Assembly: GCA_019054805.1 (NCBI GenBank)
Contig: JAHQIY010000003.1
Span: 806,001 to 870,000 of the forward strand
DNA from: Brachionus manjavacas
Taxonomy: Eukaryota; Rotifera; Eurotatoria; Ploima; Brachionidae
Length of the DNA stretch: 64,000 nt
Direction: 5' to 3'
Part shown: positions 10,568 to 21,340 of the stretch, one piece after another
Numbering within the stretch: the stretch's first letter is position 1
Layout of the letters: every line of letters starts with the position of its first letter
Translations under genes and position numbers: made by a program
Notes under the pieces: generated by a model
Database searches by the model: none
What the model saw: the letters and a program-made list of their open reading frames with translations, nothing else
Told to the model about the DNA's origin: nothing

Positions 10568-11419
10568 ATGTCCACAATGAGTTTCTTTTCATTGCCAATA
10601 TCCATGGAATATTGCGAAAGTTTGCCCGTTCAGGCACTTGTTCACATGGTAAAAGCTCAGAACCACTTGGAAACCGATTTTCACTACCTTGAGGAAAATG
10701 GAACATTAGTAAATGGCTCAGAAGTAGAACAAGCTGATTCGTTGGAGAAAATAACGGCTACTAAGGCTCCTAAGAAACTTTTAATTAGTCTTCTGACCCA
10801 AAGAGCGGTACTTGTAGCAAAGAAAAAGGAACAACCAGATGCAAACCATCAAAATAAATCGACACCCCAATCAAGCTTATCAACTACAACGGGGAGTACT
10901 CATCAACAAGAGCAAATTATTGAACCAGACATGTCACCAATGGAAAATAGGGTTTTCAATAGACGTCCACAATTTAAGATGGATGATATCCCGAAACTAT
11001 ATGGAAATGACAAGGATAAAATTGAGGAATGGATCTACCTTGTCGAAACAGAAGCGGAAGACCAGGGAATTGATAAAAATAGATTAGTCACTGCAGTTAA
11101 CAAATTTTTCAGAGGTAATGCTTTGCAATTGGTCAGGAATCTTAAGAAAAAGAAAGAAAACCTGACATGGGTTGAGTTGAAATCTCACCTGTTGGCCACT
11201 TATAAGCCAGACGATGTCCAAAGAACTTTAAGATCCGAATTAAAGGCAATCAAATTGGACGTGAATTATGAGGAAAATGTTCTGAAATTCCAGCAAATTG
11301 CCAACAAAATCGAAAAAATAGATGAGTTCGAGTTGGTATGGATGTTTTTTGACGCGTTTGAACCCGGGTTAGAGCTGAGTTGGAAAGCAAAAATGTCAAG
11401 ACACTTGATGATGCTATAA
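10568..11419 (+). pseudogene. gag: Gypsy Gag, N-terminal frame
   Basis: This frame of 283 codons begins at the first ATG after the primer-binding site. The N-terminal part is low-similarity. Residues about 135-270 look like a retrotransposon capsid domain (PKLYGNDKDKIEEWIYLVET, NKFFRGNALQLVRNL, WVELKSHLLATYKPDD). The frame is lost near 11400, and the rest of Gag continues in the overlapping frame from 11380, so a frameshift separates capsid from nucleocapsid. It is the structural protein of the element's particle. Confidence 0.75.
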
Positions 11420-12195
11420 CTCAAGCCAGGATATTCAGTAGGAGTACGTGGAGTGTTAATAAGCCAGTACCCGTTTATTATTCAAGAAACAATTATAAGA
11501 AGCGCTTAAAATCATTCTTTAACTTAAGAGAAAAAGAAGTTGATAGAGGAAAAAACTTAAATAATAAAATAGATGATAGAGGTAAAATCCCTGTCTGTTA
11601 CAGATGTAAAAAACCAGGTCACATTAAAGCAGATTGCAAAGTGAAATTGTTTAGCGGCGAGAACAATAACAAATCAAATTATGGAAGGAATCAGAACAAA
11701 GGAAAATGGAGCAACCCTAAGAAATCATACTTAGCAGAAGAAACGGAAGAACCAGAGTCAAACAATCGTAATCGTGATACTGAATACGTTTACGTTTGCA
11801 CAACAGGTAGCTTACTGAGAATAAATGGTCTTGTAGACGGTAAACCAGTTAAGTTCGCTATCGACAGCGGATGCACAAGCTCTATTATTTCAAGAAAAAC
11901 TGTTAATAATTTTGGATTAAGAATTTTACCATCCAGTTCGAAAATTAAAACAGCTGATAATACAATAAGCATGGTACTCGGCAAAACTGAAAAAATAAAA
12001 CTGGACATTCAGGGTCATGTATGCTTTATGGAGTTTTTGATAATAGACCACGAGGATAACGATGGACTTTTAGGTCTCGATTGGTTTATGCAAACAGGTG
12101 CTAGTTTTAATCCTAGTCAAAAATTGATAAAATTTCCGAGCGATATAATCTTGATGAACTCGGACGGGCACACTGCTCACGGAAGAAGCGTGTAG
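11380..12195 (+). pseudogene. Gypsy nucleocapsid zinc knuckle and aspartic protease
   Basis: The frame carries a CCHC knuckle, CYRCKKPGHIKADC, at about 11595-11640. A retropepsin active-site region follows, FAIDSGCTSSIISRKTV, at about 11855-11905, with the family's DSG(A/T) printed as DSGCT. The flap-side LLGLDWFMQTGA is at about 12067-12102. The frame is destroyed by a tandem duplication that begins inside this last motif. In an intact element the region would release Gag and Pol products. Confidence 0.75.
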
Positions 12196-12394
12196 TATCA
12201 AATTCGCTGATGATTTTGAACTGTCCTCGATTGGTTTATGGTCTCGATTGGTTTATGCAAACAGGTGCTAGTCTTAATCCTAGTCAAAAATTGATAAAAT
12301 TTCCGAGCGATATAATCTTGATGAACTCGGATGAAGACGAAATGGACACACTGCTCACGGAAGAAGCGTGTAGTATCAAATTCGCTGATGATTC
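12074..12394 (+). repeat. Tandem duplication at the protease-RT junction
   Basis: About 140-150 bp starting GTCTCGATTGGTTTATG is present at 12074-12214 and again at 12241-12394. The second copy keeps about 11 extra bases (GAAGACGAAAT region) absent from the first. A third partial CTCGATTGGTTTATG lies at 12226-12240. The duplication, plus an apparent loss of the start of the RT domain right after copy two, breaks the pol frame. Confidence 0.8.
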
Positions 12395-13424
12395 AGTTCA
12401 GTCCATGCTCGAAAATGATATCATTGAAGAATCAAGCTCACCATGGTCGGCACCAGTTGTTTTGATGCCCAAAAAAGACGGCTCAAAAAGGTTTTGGGTC
12501 GATTACAGAAAGTTAAACCAGAAAACGGTTACTGGAAATTGGCCTCTTCCAAGAATTGACGACATTCTCAGACGTTTAAGTGGCTCAGTATATTTCTCCA
12601 CACTTGACTTGACGTCTGGCTACTGGCAAGTAGAGATGCACCCAGATTCGAAGGATAAAACAGCATTCTCCACTCCAGACGGACATTACCAATTTAAAAG
12701 GTTACCTTTTGGATTAAAAAATGCCCCAGCTCAATTCAGCAGAATGATGCACAGGCTATTTGGCAATAAAATGTTTGTAGAGGTATACTTTGACGAAATC
12801 ATTATTCACTCCAAAGCAATAAAAGAACACCTAGAGCATCTGATAGAAGTAGGAAACATTCTTAGAAAAGCAGAACTTAAGATTAAACCAAACAAATGCA
12901 TTTGGTTCGCCAAAAAAGTAAAAGTTCTTGGTCATATAGTATCTGGATCGACAATAGAAATGGATCCAGCTAAACTTGAGACTATCAATAAAAGGAAACC
13001 TCCCAAAAACGTTAAGCAAGTTCAATGTTTTCTAGGTTTATGTAGTTATTATAGGATTTTCTTAAAAGATTTTGCGACAATTGCAAAACCATTGTACGAC
13101 TTAGTAAAAAAAGATATTAAATTTGAATGGGGAAAGCCTCAACATGAATCGTTCGAAAATCTAAAATTGATCCTGACGTCAGAACCTGTCCTTAGACAAC
13201 CTGATTGGAATCGAAAATTTATGCTTCATTGCGACGCTTCAGGTTATGCGATGGGCGCTATTCTAGCACAAATTGATGAAAATGGAAACGAGTATGTATG
13301 CGCTTACGCGTCACGACTACTCAAAGGTGCCGAAATTCATTACAGCAGCACTGAAAGAGAATGTTTGACAGTTGTGTACGCAATTAAGGAATTTGCACAG
13401 AGCTGTTTGGATTCAAATTTCTAG
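12210..13424 (+). pseudogene. pol: Gypsy reverse transcriptase and RNase H
   Basis: An open frame of 404 codons. RT blocks are in order: SSPWSAPVVLMPKKDG, WVDYRKLN, YFSTLDLTSGYWQ, TAFSTPDGHYQFKRLPFGL, then the catalytic box at 12783-12803. There the expected (Y/F)xDD reads YFDE, so the second metal-binding Asp is Glu. RNase H follows with FMLHCDASGYAMGAILAQ and SSTERECLTVVYAIKEF. The frame ends after DSNF, where the rest of the RNase H 'TDH..L' segment is displaced into the next frame at 13424. Defective by both changes. Confidence 0.85.
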
Positions 13425-14146
13425 TGAATACAGATTACTACGCGTTGATGTGGCTTATGAACATCAATGAACCTACGGGAAGATTAGCCCGTTGGGCTAT
13501 CTATTTACAAGCTAATGACTTTGAGATAGTCCATAGGAAAGGAACCCAACATTTAAACGCTGATGCTGTTAGTCGGCTAGTGCTTTCACTAAAAACCATT
13601 ACTGATAACTATTTTAATGATCACATTGACACAACTTCACGTAAAAGTCTTGACGTCTATGTAGATGACACATTACTGTATTATCTAAAAAATGGTCGAT
13701 TTCAAAATGGATTGTCCAAAAAGCAAATTAAAAGAATTGAGAAAGCAGCAACTCAGTATTATTACGATAGAGAAAAAGATGAAATTTTTAAAATGGGACG
13801 AGATAATGTTTCACGCTTGGTACCGAAACCTAGTAACAGAAGCGGTATTATTTTAAAAGCACATGTTTTGGGTCACTTTCAGGTAGAATCAACAACTAAA
13901 CGAATTAAAGAGGATTACTTTTGGAAAAACATGGAGAAAGACATGGAAGCTTTCGTACAAAGTTGCGAGGTGTGTAAGAGAAATAATTTAGCGCCTGCAA
14001 AAGAAAATCCTGCGAAAGCCATTACCATTAATGGTATCTTTGATAGAATCGGAATAGATTTGGTATTTGCCCTACCAGTAACAGAGGAAGGCTTCACTGG
14101 AATAATGGTAATTAACGAATACTTAACCAAGTTCCCATATGCCTAA
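13424..14146 (+). pseudogene. pol: Gypsy RNase H end and integrase N-terminal half
   Basis: The start reads TDYYALMWLM and HRKGTQHLNADAVSRL, the end of RNase H. The HHCC zinc-binding region follows (AHVLGHFQ...CEVCKRNN, about 13858-13985), then the first catalytic Asp in FDRIGIDLVFALPV. A TAA at 14144 interrupts FPYA/PIKSKSAEEIA; reading continues in phase after it. Confidence 0.8.
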
Positions 14147-15148
14147 CCTATTAAAAGTAAATCAGCCGAAGAAATAGCTAACATCCTATGGAAATTCATA
14201 TGTATATTTGGACCACCAAGGGTATTCATGTCGGATCAAGGTAAAGAATTTAACAATCAAATTGTTGATAGTCTTATAAGACGAGTCGGGTCTGAGCATG
14301 TTATTACATCCGCATACTACCCCAGAACCAATGGCGAAGTTGAGCGCTTGAACAAAGAAATAGTAAGTTGTTTAAGAAAACATTGTGAGCAAAATCCAGA
14401 TGATTGGTCTAAATGGTTACCATTCGTATTGCTTGCATATCGTATAAGAATACACTCAGCAACAAAGTTCTCCCCATTTGAACTAATGTTCGGTAGAAAA
14501 ATGAATGGATTCAACGATTGGAGTTCCATCGATCCCGATTTTAAACACAATGCAGTAAAAGAACGTGTTAAGCAAATAAAGGATCTGATCGATGATAAAT
14601 ATCCGACAGCACTCCAGAACATAGATAAAGCAAGATTCTCACAAATTAAGGCTCAAAACATGCTTGGGGCTAGCATTCCCATCATTTTTAACTAAATTGC
14701 TAAAGAAACCGAAACGCAAAACCAAAAAACTAGCGTTGAGAAAGGACGGGACCTTTTGGTTAATTTGACGAGTATAGCTGAAAGCCGTGAGGAGGGTCGT
14801 ACTCCGATTCCGAAATTTCTTAACGCGAAAAACCTTATACGAATCGGCACATGGAACGTGAGAACCATGTGGGAAACATCTAAATCAAGGCTCAAAATAA
14901 TAATAGGCCTGTTACAGAGACAGTAATATCTACCGGCTCAAAGGTATGGATCCGCGTCATGGGACTGAATGAAAAATTACACCCAAAATATCGTGGCCCG
15001 TTCACCGTTCTAGGTCAAACAAAAAATGGTAACTACATTGTCGAGGATGTCTTCAAGCAAAAACTGTCTGACACATTTCCACTCCAGAGATTAAAATTAG
15101 ATAAGTCGCCTTCTACTAACGGGGGAAGGACGAAGCTATTTTTTTGTA
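14147..15148 (+). pseudogene. pol: Gypsy integrase core and C-terminal region, interrupted
   Basis: After the stop the frame gives PPRVFMSDQGKEF (second Asp) and YYPRTNGEVERLNKEI (catalytic Glu), completing a D,D-35-E integrase. At 14659-14886 a 228-bp insertion splits the frame. Coding resumes at 14898 with GSKVWIRVMGLNEKLHPK and YRGPFTVLGQTKNGNYIV, the GPY/F-like module. A frameshift in the poly-T at about 15140 leads into the chromodomain. Confidence 0.75.
14659..14886 (+). mobile_element. 228-bp insertion holding the start of a LINE endonuclease
   Basis: AAGGCTCAAAA occurs at 14648-14658 and 14887-14897, an 11-bp target duplication that closes the integrase frame when one copy is removed. 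The insert ends with IRIGTWNVRTMWETSKS, the first beta-strand and Asn of an APE endonuclease domain typical of RTE/'craniofacial development 2-like' LINEs. Retrotransposed LINEs normally keep their 3' end, so a 5' fragment with target duplications is unusual. Confidence 0.7.
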
Positions 15149-15556
15149 GTCGAAAAAATAATTAACCATCGACTGAATAAAAACAAAAAATATGAATTTT
15201 TAGTCAAATGGAAAAACTATTCACTTAAACATAATTCTTGGGAACCTATGGATAGTTTCTTGGGAAAGAAACCAATTGAAGATTATTGGTCAAAGTTAAA
15301 CAAACCTAAAAAAGTTGGACGACCAAGAAAGACAAATGCCAATCATGTGACATTTCCGAATATGTTGAATATTTTAATTACAATTTTATTCTTTCTCATA
15401 AAACCTTTTTCAACAGTAAGAATTAATGGAAAATTTACTGTCTATGAAACACCGGACCAAACTAATATTGAGAACACCCTAATTCTAAATACCGAAAAGG
15501 ACTGTTATGCAAGTCATACCACTCAAAAAGTTTTTGTAGAAAGTGACAAAATTTAG
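15149..15556 (+). pseudogene. Gypsy chromodomain, AT-hook and start of env-like region
   Basis: The frame opens with VVEKIINHRLNKNKKYEFLV and KWKNYSLKHNSWEPMDS, a chromodomain with the aromatic cage positions Y/W/W. These domains direct integration into methylated-histone chromatin in chromoviruses. A GRPRK AT-hook-like motif follows, then a hydrophobic segment (MLNILITILFFLIKPF) that could be a signal peptide for the downstream env-like sequence. The frame is lost near 15550. Chromodomain and env-like parts share one frame here. Confidence 0.65.
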
Positions 15557-16790
15557 AAGAGTGGACTTGCTTTTCAAACAAATACTAACCATAGATTTAA
15601 ATGGATACGAATGTAGTAAACAGAAAATTATAATTGATGCATACGTGAACCTGTTCGGTTCAAGAAGCTCATCAAAAAGCATTCATAAGGTGGAAATTGG
15701 TGAGAAAGAATGTGAAAATATGGTATGTTCAAGGACATGTGAAGGATCAAAAATGTCCTGTGAGAATGATGATTGTATATTTGATGGTACGCCTAAAGAA
15801 ATATTCAAGTGGCTTAGACCTGTAATGAGTTATGGATTTGTGTGTACTGTTATAAGAGTTACCTTGAAAAGCAAATCAAACTTAATTTTCGATACCTGTG
15901 ATATTAAACAATTGGAATGTAAACTTAAGTCGTCATTTGTTTACTGGACCAAAGAAATTGTAAATTTCTGTCAATATCGACTTTATATGACAATTGGTTT
16001 AAATTTACCGTTTAATAATGTTTTTAGTAATACGAATGGCGATCAGATTTTCAAAATAAACCAAATCTTTTACGAATGAAACTTTATGGTTCTACGGAAG
16101 GTTTATTTTTGACTTAAAATCGTACAAATTTGTCTAAAATCAAAGCTGATTTCGTAACAATTCACGACCTTATCTTGGCAGATAGTGACGGAATCGAACT
16201 CAAGACTTACACAACTCTAGATAGATTGAAAGAAGAAATATGTAATATAGAATTGTCAAGCCTACGAACTTTCCGCCATCACGAAGACCAGTTTGAAATT
16301 TTATACGCTGGGAATAAAACTTTAATTGTATATGTTAGGGATGGTATTATATTCGTGCCTAATTGCAAAACAAGTTATAGTGTTGAAGTCGAAAATTATG
16401 ACGGATGTACAAGAGATCCAAAGGTCTCGTTTGAATTAAGTGGCAAAAGAAATACCGGATACCCAAGTAAAAGTAATATTATAAGATATGATAATGAGGA
16501 ACAATGCAAAGCTAAGAGACAATGGGTTAGAAAAATTAATAATAAAATAATATCAATTGATAAAAATGGAATTACTTGGTTGAAATCCAATCATTTAATA
16601 TCAGTAAATAGCATCACTAGTGAAGTCGAATCGTTAAAATTTAATCATGATATGTCGATTAATGATTTGATTAATCTAAATATAGAGCAATCGACATCTA
16701 AAAATCAAAATTTAGTTAATGAAGATTTTGATAACTCTTATTATTATCGAGGATTACCGTTCGGGTTAAGTCATTTCATCAATAACAATA
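15543..16790 (+). pseudogene. Env-like ORF of the Gypsy element (broken)
   Basis: Two frames (15543-16079 and 16130 to about 16790) continue beyond the hydrophobic segment. The first is cysteine-rich, with a cluster of cysteines around 15700-15790 (ECENMVCSRTCEGS); the second has few cysteines and many Asn/Ser. Position after pol, the putative signal peptide and the cysteine spacing suggest a surface glycoprotein. I cannot name a viral family, and neither frame has a clear terminal membrane anchor, which may be lost with the missing 3' LTR. Frameshifts near 15550 and 16100 inactivate it. Confidence 0.5.
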
Positions 16791-17112
16791 TTTTATTAGT
16801 TCACACATTTTTTTTTCACGTTAAGGTGAACCAAAATAGAATTAGGTGAAAAAGGATCATAATTACCTGTTTTTTCAAATAATTAGTTTTTGTCTAATTA
16901 AATTATTTTTTATTCAAAAAAAAAATTATATAAATCTTGTCAGAACTAAATAAAAAAATATTAGTTATGCAACGAAATAATTAGTTCATGTCAAAAACAA
17001 TTTTTTTGGCTAAATTTCATTAGTTTCAAAATGAAATATTTTTATTCTAGTTTGTTTGTATATTTAACTCGTTGGTTAAAAAAATTCAAACTTAATCGAA
17101 GTTGAGATTTCT

Positions 17113-17830
17113 GTGCCGTCTCATTTTACGAACAAAGCAAGGCAAAAGGAGAGTGAATCAGATAATGGATGTGTAATTAATGAAAATGGGAAAAGAGTTT
17201 ATAATGTTTATTTAAAAGATAGTGAATATAAATCAACGGACTTAGCCAAATCAAAAATTGAAGAAGAAGGGTGTTGGAAATATGTACGATCTCGTTTATG
17301 TAAAGAAGGCCTTAAAGGAATTTTTTAATTGCAAAACAAGTACAGAATGTAAAAAATTAATTTATATTTTGTTTTATTCTGATAGCACAGCAGTCTCAAA
17401 TGGATTAGAGAGTAAAAATGGGAAAATCAAATTGGTTCATACTCTTAGATCTAGATTATCAGTAAATGTTTATCTGTCAAATCCTGTAAATATGTTAAGG
17501 CACTGGTCGATTGATACGTTGAGTGACAAAAAATTTGTTGATCATACTAATTGTAGTGAAAAAGGTTGGAAATTGGCTTCAAGTTATCTTTATGGTGGAA
17601 AGGCAGTAATAAAGAGTCTTGGCCATAGTAAAAGTTTTGTATAAACTATAAAGGATTTTGCAAATTCAATTAATCAAGATTTTATATATAATACATGAGA
17701 TTTGACAAATTAAAATCAGCAACTTTTGAATTTTTAATGGAATCGTTAAAGAACCACAAAATTGTTAAATTAAATTCGCATCATATGGCCAATAGTACCT
17801 GTACTTGTTGTTACTATTTTTGAAATTATC
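17113..17830 (+). pseudogene. MULE-A transposase C-terminal fragment
   Basis: Frames at 17113-17328 and 17258-17644 encode ENGKRVYNVYLKDSEYKS, then NGLESKNGKIKLVHTLRSRL, SVNVYLSNPVNMLRHWS and a run to HSKSFV. After a stop, 17696-17830 gives MRFDKLKSATFEFL and STCTCCYYF, the CxC half of a SWIM finger. The NGL...FV block aligns along its whole length with the minus-strand ORF at 40410-41063. The N-terminal DDE region is absent, so it is non-autonomous. Confidence 0.7.
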
Positions 17831-17847
17831 ACTATATACTGTTTTTT

Positions 17848-18903
17848 TTTTAATTGTTTATTTATTATTTAAATAGACTTTGAGTAATGAAACTCCTTTA
17901 GCTATTGTTCATATATTAAAAGAAAGTGAAACAAATATTAGGTATTACAAAATTGGATATACAATATTTAAAAAACATATAGAAAAATGGGAATATTAAG
18001 AAAGGGAAGCTTCTATACAATTGAAAGATTTGGCTGTTGTAAGACACTCCCATGGAAATTCATGCACAAAAATTGCTAAGGGAGACTTTTTTTCAGATTC
18101 TCTTGAGCTCTCAACAAAAACATCCTCATAGTCCTTTATGAGTGATAAAATTAGCTCATTTTTGAAGAGAAAACAGTTTTTGACATATCTTATAAAGAGT
18201 TTTTTAAATCTGATTTTGATTGTGTCAATTTTTTGATTTTCAAGAAAAAAAAGAAGATTTCTGAGGGTGTTTCATATGGGAGGTGATGAATCGCCTTATA
18301 TGATATATTTTGGAGTACTTGTAATTTATGAAAATTAGTATTTGAAGCTAAACTAAATATGAAGAAGCTGTAATCAATTAAAGACACTATTAGAGCATTA
18401 TAAATACCCGATAGAGTTTTTTTATTTAAATTCCAAGATTTGTGGGAAAGAATTTTACTTATATTTATCCTGTCTTGACATCTAGATCGAATAAGTTCAA
18501 TATGTGGTTTAAAGCATAAGTTTTCGTCAAATTTTATTCCAAGGAAGATTGGACAGTTACTATATGGAATTTGCTTATCGAAAAGACTTAAATTTAGCTT
18601 TTGATTTTTGGAGGGATTTCCAGAAAAGATTGTATAATTGCATTTTTCAGGAGACATCTTAAGCCTCCATTTTATTAACCAAATTTCAATATTTTTAAGG
18701 TAACCATTTACCTGTTTAGAAATGTTTCCATATTTTTTGAAAATGAAAAAGGTGACTAGGTCATCAGCAAACAAGAGAGAGTATGAGGTATTTTTTGAGC
18801 TTTGTTTAGGTATATCATTGATAAAAATTGAAAATAGAAGAGGACTAATTACCGAACCTTGAAGGACACCGGTTTCGATATTAACATGCTCAGACTCGTA
18901 ATT
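17848..18903 (-). mobile_element. LINE inserted in MULE-A copy 1 (diverged hairpin-type RT)
   Basis: ACTGTTTTTT flanks it at 17838-17847 and 18904-18913, a 10-bp target duplication. The minus-strand frame at 18190-18774 starts at the palm motif FADDLVTFFIFKKYGN and runs through WLIKWRLKMSPEKCN, FLGIKFDENLCFKPH and LIVSLIDYSFFIF. RT motif B lies just upstream, near 18830-18870. It is 5'-truncated and about half identical to the LINE at 19740; the same subfamily recurs at 60830-61110. Confidence 0.75.
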
Positions 18904-19111
18904 ACTGTTTTTTGTTTAGTGTTTTTATATGTTTTTTCCAATTAATTTTAATTGACAAAAAAAAAACATTAAGCAAAAGAAATAAAAATTGACTAATTTC
19001 TTAGAATAAATTTATTTAGACAAAAAAATTATTTGAGTTATTAACTAATTATTTTTTAACAATATTTTTGTCAGAAAGTAATTATTTCTGAAATACAGGT
19101 AATATTTTCTC

Positions 19112-19487
19112 GGTGAAAAATTTTAGATTATGTGAACAAATTAAATAAAGCTAATTAATAGAATGCTTAATTCTCGAAACTGATAAAAAAATAAACAATT
19201 TTGAAGGAATAGAAATAGCTTATCATGTGCTCTTATCTGGTTGACTTGGTATTACCATTTCAACAATCCCAAATATCCAAATGCGCTCTCTACCTAAATC
19301 TTTGCATTTAAACAAAAATAAAAAAATTAAAGAAAATTAAAACTAATTTTTGATCCCTCAAGTGTTTGACTTTGGGCAACATAGATTCAACTATTTCGCA
19401 CATTTTACCTACTCCTCCCAACTTTGAATTTTTTATCTAATTATTTTTTTTCTATCTTATTTTTTAATATTAAAAAATAAAAAAAAA
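19112..19487. repeat. TIR-1 central block between two MULE copies
   Basis: This non-coding block contains CTCGAAACTGAT, CCAAATGCGCTCTCTAC and ACATTTTACCTACTCC, matching 3485-3700 and 42370-42510. It is the host TIR-1 DNA separating the two inverted MULE-A right ends. Confidence 0.7.
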
Positions 19488-19739
19488 TTTTCACCGAGAA
19501 AATATTACCCGTATTTCAGAAATAATTACTTTGTGACAAAAATATTGTTAAAAAATAATTAGTTAATGACTCAAATAATTTTTTTTGTCTAAATAAATTT
19601 ATTCTAAGTAATTAGTCAATTTTTATTTCTTTTGCTTAATGTTTTTTTTTTCAATTATAATTAATTAGTAAAAACATATAAAAACACTAAACAATTTCAT
19701 AAAAACATATAAATATAAAAACACTAAAAAAATTTACCA

Positions 19740-21340
19740 CGAACTTGTCTTCTTGATATTAAGGAACTCTTCAACCGAAGTATTCTTCAGGCTAGAATTC
19801 CCAAAGAATGGAAAACAGCTTTCATAACCATGATTCCTAAAAAATCCTCAGCATTAAATGACCCAACTAACTATAGACCAATAAGCATGACAAGCTGTCT
19901 TGGTAAGCTCCTAGAGCGGATTATCTACATTAGAATATATAATCACCTAGAAAAGAATTCATTGTTAATTCAAGAGCAATCAGGCTTCAGAAAATATCGA
20001 CGAACCGCCGACAATCTTATTTTCTTGATTCAAAAAATTTCTGAATCATTCAATAGAGAGAAAAAGTCAATGCCTTATTTTTTGATATCTCAAAAGCTTT
20101 TGATAGGGTGTGGCATGACGGATTAATTTATAAACTAATTAAAATGAACTTGCCTGACTATCTTATCCACTGGATAAAATCATTTCTTGATTCCAGATCA
20201 TTCAAAGTAAATGTAAATGGTCACATAAGTGATGAATATTTAATAACTGCAGGTGTCCCCCAAGGTTCAGTAATTAGTCCTCTTCTGTTCAGTATATTCA
20301 TTAATGATATTCCAAAGAGAAATAAAACTAATAGTGAATACTCCCTCTTATTTGCAGATGATCTAGTGACTTTTTTTATTTATAAAAAAAAGGGTAATCT
20401 AGAAAATAAGATAAACAAATATCTAAAAGAACTAGAAAAATGGCTCTGCAAGTGGAAAATGAAATTATCATTAGAGAAGTCTTGCTTTATGGTATTTTCC
20501 AAGTATAGTAAGGAAAATTCAAATCTTAACTTAGAGATATATGGGAATAAACTCGAAAGTCAAAAAATGTAAAATTTCTTGGCATTAAGTTTGACCCAAA
20601 ATTAACATTTAACCCTATGGTTGAAGATATAAAAAAACGCTGCAACTCAAGATTAAATTTAATTAAAATTTTATCAAACAAAAAATGGGGCTTAAATACT
20701 TATACATTAAGTAATCTCTACAAATCATTAATAGGCTCGATATTAGACTATTCATTTCCCTGTCTAAACTTATTTTCAGAATCAAACTTAAAAAGAATTC
20801 AGGCTTTTCAAAACTCAGCAGTTCGATTCATTCTCAAACTAAAATATGATACACCCTCTGACATATTACATAATGAGGCCTTTGATAAACTAAAACTGTT
20901 AAAAGTCTTTAACCGACTTTTTGAGTTGGCTGAGAGATGTGTTGGAGTAGGACTGAGCCATTCTGTTCCATTAGTAACCAGACTGGTCGAGGAGTACACG
21001 AAGGGTTTCGAATCAAGATTCATCGAATACCCGACTCCACTGTGTAATTGCTACCTTACTATTTCTTCTTTTTTCCTGAAACTTGAACTATTTAAACATG
21101 TGCCACATGAAACAATCTTTTCCAATTTATGTCTTTTCAACTTTAATTTTTTATTAGCTTATTTACTCTATTTTGATTCTTTTTTTTTTTTTTTTTTTTG
21201 TTCTTTTTTTTTTTTTTTTTTTATCTAATTTTATTAACTTTAATTTTATTCTTATTTAATTTTTTTTTTTTTATTTTTAATTTATTCTGAAGGAGCTTTA
21301 GCTCGGTACAGATAACAAATAAATAAATAAATAAATAATC
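19740..21340 (+). mobile_element. Hairpin-tailed LINE, best copy, RT and intact 3' end
   Basis: The copy is 5'-truncated, beginning just before IPKEWKTAFITMIPKKSS. Frames at 19830-20126, 20108-20572 and 20617-21228 cover NYRPISMTSCLGKLLERI, SGFRKYRRTADNLIF, WHDGLIYKLIKMN, AGVPQGSVISPLLFSIFIND, LLFADDLVTF and the C-terminal half to IEYPTPLCNCYLTISSFF. A frameshift near 20085 and a break at 20570 inactivate it. The 3' end is poly-T/A-rich, then a hairpin at 21287-21311 and (AAAT)n to 21340. Motifs place it in the Jockey/CR1-like superfamily. Confidence 0.8.
21287..21340 (+). repeat. LINE 3'-terminal hairpin and AAAT tail (reference copy)
   Basis: CTGAAGGAGCTTTAGCTCGG then TACAG and ATAACAAATAAATAAATAAA. 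GAGC/GCTC form a short stem within an outer CTG/CAG. The signature repeats at about 25915, 27528, 31015, 47693, 49872, 52190 and 63420 on + and 54275, 56045 and 56345 on -. Confidence 0.7.

Larger units (their letters stand above)
16854..19111 (+). mobile_element. MULE-A copy 1, complete boundaries, with nested LINE
   Basis: GGTGAAAAA is repeated exactly at 16845-16853 and 19112-19120, a 9-bp target duplication. Termini pair as GGATCATAATTACCTG and, inverted, GAGAAAATATTACCTG. Subterminal AATAATTAGTT/AATAATTACTT units occur at both sides. Without the LINE the element is about 1.2 kb and encodes a transposase fragment at 17110-17830. It sits in TIR-1 copy 3, whose empty sequence is visible at about 3470-3505. 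Confidence 0.85.

Noticed and set aside
16800..19700. CRISPR-like or regulated repeat array from the AATAATTA units
   Set aside because: The repeats are MULE subterminal motifs of uneven spacing in a eukaryotic sequence.
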